Of a stretch of DNA of 64,000 nt, positions 43,973 to 52,735 are shown in pieces. Source of the DNA: Pontibacter sp. SGAir0037 (GTDB taxonomy: Bacteria > Bacteroidota > Bacteroidia > Cytophagales > Hymenobacteraceae). The position numbers and the translations under genes were made by a program. Positions within the stretch are counted from its first letter, which is position 1. Each line of letters starts with the position of its first letter. A model generated the notes under the pieces. It was not told the origin of the DNA and searched no databases. It was given only the letters and a program-made list of their open reading frames with translations. Where the stretch lies: contig NZ_CP028092.1 in NCBI RefSeq assembly GCF_005491705.1, positions 434,001 through 498,000 on the forward strand, in the 5' to 3' direction.

Positions 43973-44560
43973 ATGAGCTATACAGATGCAACTGTTTCTG
44001 CACGATATAAAGTAGTTTCTTATGAGGAGGCATCATCAGAAGTAAAGGAAATTTATGATGAAACCATGCGGGTGCTACAGTTACCTTTTGTCTTGAATTG
44101 GTTTAAGTGCCAGGGAAGCAATGCTACCTTACTGCGTGGAAACTGGACGAAGCTGAAGTCTACCCTGATTGAAGGACAGGTACCCAATATTCTGAAACAA
44201 CTGATCATTTACAATGCCTCCAAACAAAGAGGCTGCGATTACTGTGCCCATGCCCACGGCTTATTTGCCGATAGCATGAGCAGCATGATCAGCGACGATG
44301 AAAACTTTAAGGTAACGGCCAATCTGGATGCGCCTGCTTTGCCAAACAGCTATAAGGTAGCCGTAAAACTGGTAACAAAGGCTGCGCTTCATCCTGAAGC
44401 TGTAAATGAGAATGATTTCCAGGATTTGGAAAAGGAAGGTTTCTCTGAGGAAGAGATTTTAGAATTAATGTCTCAGGCTGACTTAGTTAATATGTTAAAT
44501 ACAATTGCAACTTTATCTGGTATAAAAATTGATAATGAGCTGCTCGAAGCAGAGTTTTAG
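43973..44560 (+). CDS. AhpD-like / carboxymuconolactone decarboxylase-family protein
   Basis: A small all-helical protein of 195 residues in the CMD/AhpD superfamily. The redox motif CxxCxxxH is present as Cys88-Asp-Tyr-Cys91-...-His95 (QRGCDYCAHAHG), the peroxidase-type active site in which the two cysteines cycle with peroxides. The N-terminal block VKEIYDETMRVLQLPFVLNWFKCQ and the tail EEEILELMSQADLVNMLNTIATLSGIKI fit the family. It is 30 bp upstream of a phosphoacceptor-only sensor and a receiver, apparently co-transcribed. This suggests a link between oxidative stress and phosphorelay signalling (inference). Confidence 0.82.
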   Translation: MSYTDATVSARYKVVSYEEASSEVKEIYDETMRVLQLPFVLNWFKCQGSNATLLRGNWTKLKSTLIEGQVPNILKQLIIYNASKQRGCDYCAHAHGLFADSMSSMISDDENFKVTANLDAPALPNSYKVAVKLVTKAALHPEAVNENDFQDLEKEGFSEEEILELMSQADLVNMLNTIATLSGIKIDNELLEAEF

Positions 44561-44590
44561 AATATTATTCCTTTTATAGTTTTAGATGCA

Positions 44591-45448
44591 GTGATAGTAT
44601 CAGACAATCAAGTTTTCAGAATTACCTACGAAGCTTTTTCAAAGTTTTCAAATTGCCTGATCAAAAGCCAGACTTTCGATGAGCTGGCTTCCTGCTTTAA
44701 AATTAATCTGAAGTACCTTTTTAATTTTCATACTTTCAGAGCCAGTTATCGGCGCGGGAATACCTGCATACACCTTATGGTAACCTCTCAGGGAGCTACC
44801 ATAGAAATTGATGAGAAACTTCATTATCTGGCGTATGAGGAGCTTTTGCATGAGAAGGGAATTCCAATGTTCTGGCCTGATCCGTATGTGTTTAACTTAC
44901 CGGAGGCATACCAGGTACCTGCTTCCGAAGAGGCAGAACTTTGGGGCTGGTGTTTTAACCATGGGCAGCAACGCGAGATAATTGTTTCCCTTTTAGCCGG
45001 AAAGAGCCAGCAGTTCACAAAAAAACATATTCCTTTTTTAACCCTTGTGGCTGAAAATCTGGAATCCAAGCTGCTGGAATTATGTTTGTTCAGAGAACTG
45101 GATGAGAAGAACCTGAAACTACAGGATGCGCTCACCACTATTCATAGTAAGAACAAAGAAATTTCCTCCATTATAGAGGTGCAGAAAGAAATTATAGGCA
45201 TGCGGACACAGGAACTTTCGGCTAAAAATGAGAAGCTCCTGGAAATATCTGTTTTAAACGCGCATCATGTTCGCGAGCCTTTAAGCCGTATTCTGGGGCT
45301 TATTTCTGTAATGGAGTATTATAAATCAGTTGAAGAAATTAAAGTAGAAGTTTTACCCAGGCTGAGAAAGTCATCGCAGGATCTTGACTTGGCTTTGCAG
45401 GATGTAATATCCAAAGCAACGAAAGACCTGGTTGAATTAAAAGCCTAA
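44591..45448 (+). CDS. orphan sensor with phosphoacceptor (HisKA-like) helix but no ATPase domain
   Basis: The 285-residue protein starts at GTG. Residues 1-165 are a sensory region that may be GAF-like (FNFHTFRASYRRGNTCIHLMVTS, and a late block QQREIIVSLLAGKSQQFTKKHIPFLTLVAENLESKL). Residues 165-220 are a coiled coil (LQDALTTIHSKNKEISSIIEVQKEI). At 222-280 lies an H-box-like element, NAHHVREPLSRILGLISVME, with His225 and His226, followed by the second helix of a dimerisation domain. The protein ends there: there is no N, G1 or G2 box of a kinase. Such a protein may act as a phosphotransfer or decoy partner. The receiver starts 10 bp downstream. Confidence 0.75.
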   Translation: MIVSDNQVFRITYEAFSKFSNCLIKSQTFDELASCFKINLKYLFNFHTFRASYRRGNTCIHLMVTSQGATIEIDEKLHYLAYEELLHEKGIPMFWPDPYVFNLPEAYQVPASEEAELWGWCFNHGQQREIIVSLLAGKSQQFTKKHIPFLTLVAENLESKLLELCLFRELDEKNLKLQDALTTIHSKNKEISSIIEVQKEIIGMRTQELSAKNEKLLEISVLNAHHVREPLSRILGLISVMEYYKSVEEIKVEVLPRLRKSSQDLDLALQDVISKATKDLVELKA

Positions 45449-45458
45449 GTATATAAAG

Positions 45459-45818
45459 ATGAAGAAAGTTTTGCTTGTGGATGATGTGGAGATATCTAAC
45501 TTTATCATGCTTAGGATGATAGAGAATTTTGCCCCATCTTATGTAGTTCAGGACTTCACTGATCCTGTTGCTGCTTTTTCATCGTTGGAAGCTTATGGTC
45601 CGGATGTTGTTTTTCTGGATCTGAACATGCCTGTAATGGATGGTTGGCAGTTCCTGAACAGTATGAAGGAAAAGAACCTGAACTATAAAGTGTATGTTCT
45701 TACTTCTTCTACCAGCGAGCTGGACAAACAACGTGCAGCTGCTTACGGCAATGTGGTTAACTTTCTTATAAAGCCTATCGAAGAAGCCGATATTGAGCAT
45801 ATACTCCAGGTAATATAG
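45459..45818 (+). CDS. stand-alone response-regulator receiver (CheY-like)
   Basis: 119 residues, receiver domain only. The acidic pocket Asp8/Asp9 is in VLLVDDVEISNF, the phosphoacceptor Asp54 in VVFLDLNMPVMDGWQF, Thr82 in VYVLTSSTSE, and Lys105 in FLIKPIEEADI. All active-site residues are intact, so it should be phosphorylated. It has no output domain and must act by protein contact or as a relay intermediate. It is 10 bp after the orphan sensor, so the two are surely co-expressed. Confidence 0.9.
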   Translation: MKKVLLVDDVEISNFIMLRMIENFAPSYVVQDFTDPVAAFSSLEAYGPDVVFLDLNMPVMDGWQFLNSMKEKNLNYKVYVLTSSTSELDKQRAAAYGNVVNFLIKPIEEADIEHILQVI

Positions 45819-46129
45819 CCTTTCTTGCTAAGCCTGCAGCCATCATTTAAACTGCTCCTGCGGTTGGCCTGCCCCTGTTAGCTGTATATGGCCATTGCTC
45901 TGGCCGGACAGCACTCACCTGTATATTAGGATGTATAAATACTTAACGCTACCTTTGTGGCTATATGACTCTTTTTGCTGTAGTAGAACTATAGTTGGTC
46001 TTTTACAGTTGAAGAGGTATAGATGGAAGTAAATGCAGGAATAGATCAGATCTTCCTGTTCAATCTTTTTCTCATCTCTTAACTGCTCTGTAAAATGAAA
46101 AGAGCAGCCTTATTTAGAAAAATCAATTA
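45819..46129 (+). other. intergenic region and probable 5' UTR of the helicase gene
   Basis: About 310 bases. It holds the -7 element at 45950-45957 and a 7-bp hairpin ctgctct / agagcag (46083-46089 with 46101-46107) shortly before the helicase start. No gene is seen. Confidence 0.4.
45950..45957 (+). promoter_or_regulatory. candidate promoter -7 element for the DEAD-box gene
   Basis: TACCTTTG matches TAnnTTTG exactly. If used, the transcript would have a 5' UTR of about 165 nt with a hairpin near its end, as often seen for cold-inducible RNA helicases. No well-spaced TTTG lies upstream. Confidence 0.4.
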
Positions 46130-47458
46130 ATGACATTCGAGAACTTAAACCTTATAGAGCCTATTTTAAAGGCTCTGCAAACTGAAGGTTATACCAAGCC
46201 AACTCCTATTCAGGCGCAGGCGATACCATACATACTTCAGAAAAGAGACCTGCTGGGCTGCGCTCAGACCGGTACCGGAAAAACAGCTGCTTTTTCCATT
46301 CCTATTCTGCAGTTGCTATACAATCAGCCAAAGCAGAAAGGACATAAAACTATAAAATCTCTTATTTTAACGCCTACTCGTGAGCTTGCTATACAGATTG
46401 GCGAAAGCATGGCTGCTTACGGTAGCAATACTGGCTTAAAGCATACCGTTATTTTTGGTGGTGTGCCGCAACGCCCGCAAACAGATGCCCTAAGAGCTGG
46501 CATCGATATACTGGTTGCCACACCTGGTCGTTTGCTCGACCTGATGGGGCAGAAGTTTATAGACCTGCAGCATATAGAATTGTTTGTACTGGATGAGGCA
46601 GACCGCATGCTGGACATGGGCTTTATACATGATGTGAAAAAAGTGCTTAAAGTGTTGCCTGAGAAAAAGCAGTCTTTGTTCTTCTCAGCCACTATGGCTC
46701 CCGAAATCATGAAATTGGCTGATACCATTCTGGTAGATCCTGCTAAAGTGGAAGTAACGCCTGTTTCGTCTACCGCCAATACCATTCAGCAGGCAGTATA
46801 TTATGTGAAGAAGTCGGATAAGAAAAACCTCCTGATTCACCTGCTGAAGGATGGGACCATAGATCGTGCCCTTGTGTTTACACGCACAAAGCATGGGGCT
46901 GACCGGGTGGCGAAAGATATGACAAAAGCCGGTGTACAGGCCGAGGCTATTCATGGCAATAAATCCCAGAATGCCCGTGTTCGTGCTCTCAATAACTTCA
47001 AGAGCAGCGAAACCCGTGTGCTGGTAGCAACAGATATAGCAGCCAGGGGAATAGATGTAGACGATCTGTCGCATGTGATCAACTATGAGTTGCCAAACGA
47101 GCCTGAAACCTACGTACACCGTATTGGCCGAACAGGGCGTGCAGGTGCCAGTGGGGTAGCTTTGTCTTTTTGCGATGCCGAAGAGACAGCTTACCTGGTA
47201 AGTATACAAAAGCTAATTAACAAATCGGTGCCCGTGATTGATAACCACCCGTACCCGCTTACAGCCAAAGATTTTGCCGAGGCAGCCACCACGGTAAAGC
47301 AGCAAAAAGGCAGAGGCGGACGTGGAGGCAGAAACCGTGTCAACGCACCACAAGGCAGTTCCGGCGGTGGGAACAGACCTAATTCAGCCACCGGAGGCGC
47401 AAATGCCGGTGGTCAGAACAGGCGTTGGGGTAACAAACCAAAGTCTGCCAAAGCCTGA
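46130..47458 (+). CDS. DEAD-box ATP-dependent RNA helicase, RhlE type
   Basis: An RNA helicase of 442 residues involved in ribosome assembly, RNA turnover or cold adaptation. All motifs are visible: F-x and Q motif ([13 protein letters not shown]), Walker [82 protein letters not shown] and [10 protein letters not shown]. After about 375 comes a basic Gly/Asn/Arg-rich tail ([22 protein letters not shown] and further) for RNA binding. The 442-residue length and RGG-like tail fit RhlE. Its stop codon forms the edge of a 66-bp palindrome. Confidence 0.93.
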   Translation: MTFENLNLIEPILKALQTEGYTKPTPIQAQAIPYILQKRDLLGCAQTGTGKTAAFSIPILQLLYNQPKQKGHKTIKSLILTPTRELAIQIGESMAAYGSNTGLKHTVIFGGVPQRPQTDALRAGIDILVATPGRLLDLMGQKFIDLQHIELFVLDEADRMLDMGFIHDVKKVLKVLPEKKQSLFFSATMAPEIMKLADTILVDPAKVEVTPVSSTANTIQQAVYYVKKSDKKNLLIHLLKDGTIDRALVFTRTKHGADRVAKDMTKAGVQAEAIHGNKSQNARVRALNNFKSSETRVLVATDIAARGIDVDDLSHVINYELPNEPETYVHRIGRTGRAGASGVALSFCDAEETAYLVSIQKLINKSVPVIDNHPYPLTAKDFAEAATTVKQQKGRGGRGGRNRVNAPQGSSGGGNRPNSATGGANAGGQNRRWGNKPKSAKA

Positions 47459-47523
47459 CAGGTACGGCACAAACAGAAGAGGCGGGAATTAATTCCCGCC
47501 TCTTCTGTTTGTGCCGTACCTGT
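47458..47523. terminator. 66-bp perfect palindrome at the end of the helicase gene
   Basis: 47458-47490 is exactly the reverse complement of 47491-47523, with no spacer (33-bp arms meeting at aattaatt). The left end includes the last base of the stop codon. RNA could fold to a very stable hairpin, so it probably ends or protects the helicase transcript, but a T-tract is missing. DNA could extrude a cruciform. Confidence 0.85.
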
Positions 47524-47658
47524 TATTGCAAAAAAGGTGCGATTTGTTGTAATGTATAATGTTTGGAATTCAGGAGCATCACCTAACAAAATGCAGGATA
47601 ATTGTATAAATTGCAGCTCTTTTAGAATGAACACTTTACTTATACTAGAATTCTCTGA

Positions 47659-48183
47659 ATGGCATCCGTTCGTATTGTTCCTTGTACTCTTTCCGACATT
47701 TCCTTATTAAAAGATATCGCGATCAGGTCTTATAAAAACCACTACATCTATTTGTGGTACGATGGAGGAGAAGATTATATAGAGCAGAGCTTTGGAGAGG
47801 ACAGGCTTGCAGAAGAACATGCAGATCCGAATGCGGCCTTCTTTCTGATTTATAAAGAGGACGAATTGGTTGGCTTCCTAAAACTTAATATCGACCAGGC
47901 CTTAGAGGGGTATACAGCGCAGGAGAGCCTGGAACTGGAGCGAATTTATTTGCTGAAGAAGGCTTCGGGCAGAGGCATTGGCAGTGAAGTAGTAGCTTTT
48001 ACAAAAGAATATGCCCGACAGCGTGGCAAAAAGGTAGTCTGGCTAAAAGCAATGGATAGCAGCCACCAAGCCCTCAGGTTCTATATACAGAACGGCTTCG
48101 AAATATGCGGTACTTACCACCTCGAGATGCCCCAGATGAAAGAAGAATACAGGGGAATGTATATGATGAAACTTCAGATCTGA
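47659..48183 (+). CDS. GNAT-family N-acetyltransferase
   Basis: A cytoplasmic acetyl-CoA-dependent transferase of 174 residues. The N-terminal helices are VRIVPCTLSDISLLKDIAIRSY. The acetyl-CoA pyrophosphate loop is in LERIYLLKKASGRGIGSEVVAFTKEYA (A-x-G-R-G-I-G form), and the C-terminal ALRFYIQNGFEICGTYHLEMP is typical. The middle part, YLWYDGGEDYIEQSFGEDRLAEE, resembles PaiA-like spermidine/spermine acetyltransferases. The substrate is not determined. Confidence 0.87.
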   Translation: MASVRIVPCTLSDISLLKDIAIRSYKNHYIYLWYDGGEDYIEQSFGEDRLAEEHADPNAAFFLIYKEDELVGFLKLNIDQALEGYTAQESLELERIYLLKKASGRGIGSEVVAFTKEYARQRGKKVVWLKAMDSSHQALRFYIQNGFEICGTYHLEMPQMKEEYRGMYMMKLQI

Positions 48184-48409
48184 AGCGATTTGTTTTATCT
48201 GGTTCCGGCAGCTGCCTCAGCCTGATGACCTCAAGGCTACGGAAGCGGATCTTTTTGGTTTTGTTTTAATTTAATATTTTTTACCTTTATTTTTGATAAA
48301 ATATTAAATTTAATCACCTTTTAATGTAATGTTAATCGGTATTTAATTCGGGTGCCTTTTTTTGTAATGTGGCTTACAGTCTCATTACTCATTCTAAAAG
48401 AAGACGCCT

Positions 48410-49234
48410 GTGAAGAAGATTATAATACCGACAGACCTTACCCTGCACTCACTTAACCTCATTAAATATGCTTTGCACCTGTTAAAAGGAGAAACCTGCC
48501 AGATCCTTTTGGTGCACCTGATTCCGCTGCCTGATTCTATCACAGAGTTGCTCATGCTCCCCCGCGATGAGAACAGGCTGGAGAAACCAACCGAAAGCTT
48601 TACCAAAGCTTTGGAGCGACTTCAGAAGTCTTACGCTATCGAAATCAACAGCATTCGGGTTTCCCATGTTTACTGTGACAGCTCTCTGCATCTCCAGAAT
48701 TTCATTGTAAGGAACAAAGTAGAGCTTGTGTTGTGTCCGGTGCCGATTGGGAAGGTGTCGGCAGACGATACAATGCAGTTGTTCAATAACCTGGTGCAGG
48801 ATGTATCCTGCCCGGTTTTATACGTGCCTGAGTTCTTTGAAATAAATAGGTTTAAAAAGATCGCTTTTGTAGTTGATCCAGATGATCACCAAAGTGCTCT
48901 GCCAGATAAGAAACTGGTTAGCCTGCTATGCAAAAACGATTACCATGTTACTTTTCTGGTAGTATTTAAACCCGGCACCGATCTGGAAAACCTGAAGCCG
49001 GTGTTTGATAAAGTTTACTCCAGCCAGGTGTTTAGTACCATGAGCTGTTCCATTCATTTGCTACAGGAAGATAACTTAACAACCGGGGTCATTTCATTTA
49101 TAGATCAGTTCGAAGTCGATCTGCTGGTCACCTGCAAAAAGAAAAGCTTATTGGATTATCTGCCGATCAGGAAAAACAGGCGCCTGAGTCAGAAAGCCAT
49201 ACACTCCAAGGTGCCTTACCTCGCGCTTAAGTAA
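48410..49234 (+). CDS. universal stress protein (two-domain UspA type)
   Basis: A 274-residue protein with two tandem USP folds: 1-140 (KKIIIPTDLTLHSLNLIKYALHLLKG, then VELVLCPVPIGKV...VSCPVLYVPEFFEI) and 145-274 (FKKIAFVVDPDDHQSALPDKKL, VDLLVTCKKKSLLDYLPI, HSKVPYLALK). The usual ATP motif G2xG9xG(S/T) is not clear in either half, so it may be a non-nucleotide-binding member. The start is GTG (48410). It lies 47 bp before the bestrophin-like gene and is probably expressed with it under stress. Confidence 0.82.
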   Translation: MKKIIIPTDLTLHSLNLIKYALHLLKGETCQILLVHLIPLPDSITELLMLPRDENRLEKPTESFTKALERLQKSYAIEINSIRVSHVYCDSSLHLQNFIVRNKVELVLCPVPIGKVSADDTMQLFNNLVQDVSCPVLYVPEFFEINRFKKIAFVVDPDDHQSALPDKKLVSLLCKNDYHVTFLVVFKPGTDLENLKPVFDKVYSSQVFSTMSCSIHLLQEDNLTTGVISFIDQFEVDLLVTCKKKSLLDYLPIRKNRRLSQKAIHSKVPYLALK

Positions 49235-49281
49235 GGTGTAATACTGCACATTTTGTAGTTACTAAATTTATCTGATTCCCT

Positions 49282-50196
49282 ATGTTGCTAAAAAATAATA
49301 TTCCTATAGGATATGTATTCGGGAAAATTAAGTTCGAGGTGCTGTTTGTTACAATATACGCCACTATCATAGCTCTCGAAGACAAGTTTTTCCATTTCTT
49401 TAACATATCAATTCCATTAAGTGTGCCTATGGTATTAGGCACAGTGCTTTCGTTGCTTCTGGCATTTAAATCGAACCAGGCGTATGACAGGTGGTGGGAG
49501 GCCCGCATTGTGTGGGGAGCTATCGTGAACGATTCCAGGTCGTTGATCCGGCAACTCAGCTGCTTTATAGAAGACCCGTATGTTTCGGTAGAGGTAAGAG
49601 AGTTTATCGAGCGTTTTACCAACAGGCAGATAGCCTGGTGTTACAGCCTTGGAATGTCTTTGCGGAACTCTATGTCGATTGAAAAAATAAGTAAATATCT
49701 GACGGAGGCTGAAATTGCCTATATCTCGAAACACGATAACATCCCGAACGCCTTGTTGGAACTGCATGCCAAAGATCTAAGGTTTGCGCTGCAGGCAGGT
49801 TGGCTAAACAAATTTCAACAGGTAGAAATAGATGTTACCCTCACCAAGTTAACCGACTCTATGGGGAAATGTGAGCGAATCAAGAATACGGTTTTCCCGG
49901 TTACTTATACCTTATACACTCATTTTGCACTGTTCTTCTTTGTGCTGTTGTTGCCGTTTGCCTTGCTGGAAATTTTCGGCATACTGGAAGTGCTCATGGT
50001 TATTGCCATCTCATCGGCTTTCTTCCTGATTGAGAAAATGGCTATTCATTTACAGGATCCTTTCGAAAACAAACCGACAGATACACCAATGACTGCGATA
50101 GCCAGAACCATTGAGATAAACCTGAAGCAAATGATTGATGATCAGAATGTGCCGGAAAAGTTAAAACCCCTGGAAAAAGAATACTACCTTTTATAG
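49282..50196 (+). CDS. bestrophin-like anion/ion channel protein
   Basis: A 304-residue integral membrane protein of the bestrophin (UPF0187) family. The signature is SNQAYDRWWEARIVWGAIVNDSRSLIRQL, residues about 63-91. Membrane helices are near 19-35 (LFVTIYATIIALEDKFF), 43-58, 210-232 (YTLYTHFALFFFVLLLPFALL) and 233-253 (EIFGILEVLMVIAISSAFFLI). The conserved tail LQDPFENKPTDTPMTAIARTIEINLKQ is intact. Bacterial bestrophins form pentameric ion channels in the inner membrane; ion preference cannot be judged. It follows the universal stress gene by 47 bp. Confidence 0.88.
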   Translation: MLLKNNIPIGYVFGKIKFEVLFVTIYATIIALEDKFFHFFNISIPLSVPMVLGTVLSLLLAFKSNQAYDRWWEARIVWGAIVNDSRSLIRQLSCFIEDPYVSVEVREFIERFTNRQIAWCYSLGMSLRNSMSIEKISKYLTEAEIAYISKHDNIPNALLELHAKDLRFALQAGWLNKFQQVEIDVTLTKLTDSMGKCERIKNTVFPVTYTLYTHFALFFFVLLLPFALLEIFGILEVLMVIAISSAFFLIEKMAIHLQDPFENKPTDTPMTAIARTIEINLKQMIDDQNVPEKLKPLEKEYYLL

Positions 50197-50296
50197 GTTT
50201 CGCCTTTGGTTGCTGATAGTTAAAGTATAACCGGCTCGTGTGTAACGCTAAAGCAGGAATTTCTGCTTAAACAGGCTGTAGCCTGCCTTGTACTGG

Positions 50297-50360
50297 CTGC
50301 TTTTAAAACCTAAACAGTTTTTCTCGTATGAATAGAGAAATAGTCAGGTTTTAAAAGCAG
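50297..50360 (+). terminator. long imperfect hairpin between bestrophin and AI-2E genes
   Basis: A 15-bp perfect outer stem (ctgcttttaaaacct at 50297-50311 with 50346-50360) encloses a second 6-bp stem, tttctc / gagaaa (50320-50325 with 50335-50340). It is followed by tttcatttct, so it may terminate transcription after the bestrophin gene. It ends 30 bases before the AI-2E start and could also act as a leader structure. Confidence 0.55.
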
Positions 50361-50390
50361 TTTCATTTCTATTCTCTGAAAGTACAAAGC

Positions 50391-51512
50391 ATGGGATACA
50401 GCAAGCACAGGAAATTAAATGCCATATTAATCACACTTTTTGCTGTATTTGCCGGTCTGTACTTCGGCGCAAGCTTTCTGGAACCCTTTGCCTTCGCGGC
50501 TTTCCTGGCAACGCTGGTTGTCCCTTTTACGAACTGGCTCGAGCAGAAAGGCGCAGGCAGAATGGTATCCTCTCTGATAGGTACTTTTGTTGTGTTTGTG
50601 GTTGTAAGCGGCTTTGCCGTGATGCTGTCTTTCCAGTTAAGCCGTTTTCTGGAAGATATTCCGGAAATGCAGGAGGCCGCTGTTGATCTGCTGGAAAAGG
50701 TACAGGACTATTTTTATGGCGTAACAGGCATATCGCCCAGTAAACAAACAGAGTTGCTGCGGGAGCGGTCCGACCAAATAACCGGAGCGGTGCAGGAATA
50801 TCTGACCACCTTTGTCAGCAACACCGCCTTTGCCTCTTTAAAATTTTTACTGGTTATTATTTACCTGTTCCTTTTTCTGCTTAGCAGAGACAAATTTGCG
50901 GAGGTGGTGTTAATGTACGCGCCCGGCGAGGAGCAGGATAAAGCAAAAAAGACGCTGGATGAAAGCACTAAAGTCGCTTATCATTACCTGTGGGGCAGGA
51001 TAAAAGTAATGCTGGCGCTGGCTGCCATGTATATCATTACTTTCTGGGCCTTCGGTACCCCTTATGCTGTGCTGCTTACTATGTTTGGTGCTATCATTAC
51101 CATTATACCTTACATTGGCCCACTGCTGAGTGGCGTTTTACCGGTTTGCCTTATGCTGGTTTTTACCGACGACTTTAACACGGTGCTACTCTTTGCAGGG
51201 GTGGTGCTTGTGGTGCAACTAATTGAGAGCTATGTGCTTGAACCTGTTATCATCGGCTCCGAAATCCGCTTAAGTCCGCTGGCCGTGATTGTGGCCGTTA
51301 TAATTGGCGGGCAAGTGTGGGGAATGGCAGGCATGATTTTGTTTGTGCCGCTGCTGGCCATTTTCAAAATCATCTCCGATAATGTAGAAAGCCTGCACCC
51401 CATTGGCTATTTGCTAGGAAACAAAGAAAGCAAAGAAAACAAGAACGGGCCGGGCATATGGAAGAAAGTAAAGCACTTCTTCCAGGCCAGAACCAGCCAT
51501 AACAGCCACTAG
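50391..51512 (+). CDS. AI-2E family transporter (PerM-like)
   Basis: A multi-pass inner-membrane protein of 373 residues. Helices occur near 10-30, 33-50, 57-82, a central pair around 150-170 (FASLKFLLVIIYLFLFLLSR), and a C-terminal bundle, about 205-330. That bundle contains the hallmark TPYAVLLTMFGAIITIIPYIGPLLSG and the late block VIGSEIRLSPLAVIVAVIIGGQVWGMAG. Family members have been linked to autoinducer-2 export, Na+/H+ exchange or unknown export, so the family name does not fix function. The C-terminal tail (NKESKENKNGPGIWKKVKHFF) is basic. Confidence 0.88.
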   Translation: MGYSKHRKLNAILITLFAVFAGLYFGASFLEPFAFAAFLATLVVPFTNWLEQKGAGRMVSSLIGTFVVFVVVSGFAVMLSFQLSRFLEDIPEMQEAAVDLLEKVQDYFYGVTGISPSKQTELLRERSDQITGAVQEYLTTFVSNTAFASLKFLLVIIYLFLFLLSRDKFAEVVLMYAPGEEQDKAKKTLDESTKVAYHYLWGRIKVMLALAAMYIITFWAFGTPYAVLLTMFGAIITIIPYIGPLLSGVLPVCLMLVFTDDFNTVLLFAGVVLVVQLIESYVLEPVIIGSEIRLSPLAVIVAVIIGGQVWGMAGMILFVPLLAIFKIISDNVESLHPIGYLLGNKESKENKNGPGIWKKVKHFFQARTSHNSH

Positions 51513-51557
51513 CCCGGTCGCGTCGGGAACAACGGTGAACTTCTTGAAAATACTGTA

Positions 51558-51589
51558 TTTGTGAATTAATGTACATACATGTATTTTTG
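51558..51589 (+). promoter_or_regulatory. Bacteroidota-type promoter for the YgiD-like gene
   Basis: TTTG at 51558-51561, a 20-base spacer, and TATTTTTG at 51582-51589 match TTTG-N19/21-TAnnTTTG perfectly. The gene starts at 51676, giving a 5' leader of about 80 nt. The spacer carries a small near-palindrome, atgtacatacatgtat. Confidence 0.6.
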
Positions 51590-51675
51590 TGTAACGTATA
51601 AAGTACAGGCGAAGCAGGTATAAAAATGCGACGCGCTTTATAGCTGTTGATTGTTAACTCTCACCTCAGAACAAC

Positions 51676-52500
51676 ATGCCTTCTTTGCAGGATTTAAAAA
51701 TATATACCGATAGCTTAAAAGCTTACTCGCACAAAATGCCAGCCTATTTCTTGGGTCACGGGAGCCCTATGAATGCCCTGGAAGAAAATGAATTTACCCG
51801 AACCTGGCAACATATAGGGCAGGACTTGCCAAAACCAAGAGCTATTTTGTGTATCTCGGCGCACTGGGAAACCAAGGGCACCTTTGTTACAGCAATGGAA
51901 GCCCCGCGTACCATTCACGATTTTTATGGCTTCCCAAGAGCACTATTCGAGGTGCAGTATCCAGCTGCAGGTAATAAGGAAGTGGCAGAACTGACACAGC
52001 AACTGGTTCAGAAAACACAGATTGGGCTCGACCATGAATGGGGCTTCGACCATGGTTCCTGGAGTGTGATCAGGCATATATACCCACAGGCAGATGTGCC
52101 CTTGCTACAACTGAGTATCGACTATAGCAAACCGGCTGTCTGGCACTATGAGCTGGCAAAGGAACTCTCGGAGCTGCGCAAAAAAGGAGTGCTTATAATA
52201 GGGAGCGGTAATATTGTGCATAACCTTCGTACCATCAATTGGCAACAAAAGGAGGGCGGGTACGATTGGGCAGAGGAAGTGAATGAAAGTGTGAAAAATT
52301 TGATTCTGCAGGATAACCACCGGCCGCTACAGCAGTTCGAAAAGTTAGGCTCGGCTGCTGCACTGGCCATTCCTACTCCTGAGCATTATCTGCCTCTGCT
52401 TTACACATTAGGTGTTAAAGAGGAAGGAGAGCAGGTTTCGTTCCTGAATGACAAATTGCTCATGGGCTCACTTTCCATGACCTCTGTAAAAGTTGGCTAA
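51676..52500 (+). CDS. ygiD: 4,5-DOPA-extradiol-dioxygenase-like protein (YgiD family)
   Basis: A 274-residue metal-dependent protein of the LigB/extradiol dioxygenase superfamily. E. coli YgiD opens DOPA to betalamic-acid-type products, though the natural role is unclear. Metal and substrate residues are seen in AYFLGHGSPMNALEENEF, CISAHWETKGTFVT, the GLDHEWGFDHGSWSVIRHIYP stretch, and IIGSGNIVHNLRTI. The start chosen gives 20 residues before the usual MPAYFLGHGSP (an alternative ATG at 51736). A good promoter lies upstream. Confidence 0.88.
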   Translation: MPSLQDLKIYTDSLKAYSHKMPAYFLGHGSPMNALEENEFTRTWQHIGQDLPKPRAILCISAHWETKGTFVTAMEAPRTIHDFYGFPRALFEVQYPAAGNKEVAELTQQLVQKTQIGLDHEWGFDHGSWSVIRHIYPQADVPLLQLSIDYSKPAVWHYELAKELSELRKKGVLIIGSGNIVHNLRTINWQQKEGGYDWAEEVNESVKNLILQDNHRPLQQFEKLGSAAALAIPTPEHYLPLLYTLGVKEEGEQVSFLNDKLLMGSLSMTSVKVG

Positions 52501-52735
52501 AGGTTAAGAGTACACAAGTATGAGGTTCTCAAGCTCTTGTTATCCTGAAAAGAGAATGAAGGGAAAGTAAACCGGCAACATTTTTTTGTGCGTACAAGAA
52601 TGTTGCACTACCTTACGTATAGTGGAGAGATCAGAAAGTGATATACTTCTGCTGAGGAAGAGGCACCGCTACAGGTAAAGTCCAGGTGTGCTGCATCTTA
52701 ACACTTTTATCTCTGTTTTAAAAGAGGAAACTAAA

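Noticed and set aside
46685-47209. 174-codon frame antisense to the helicase
   Set aside because: Cys/Tyr-rich antisense frame with no recognisable features.
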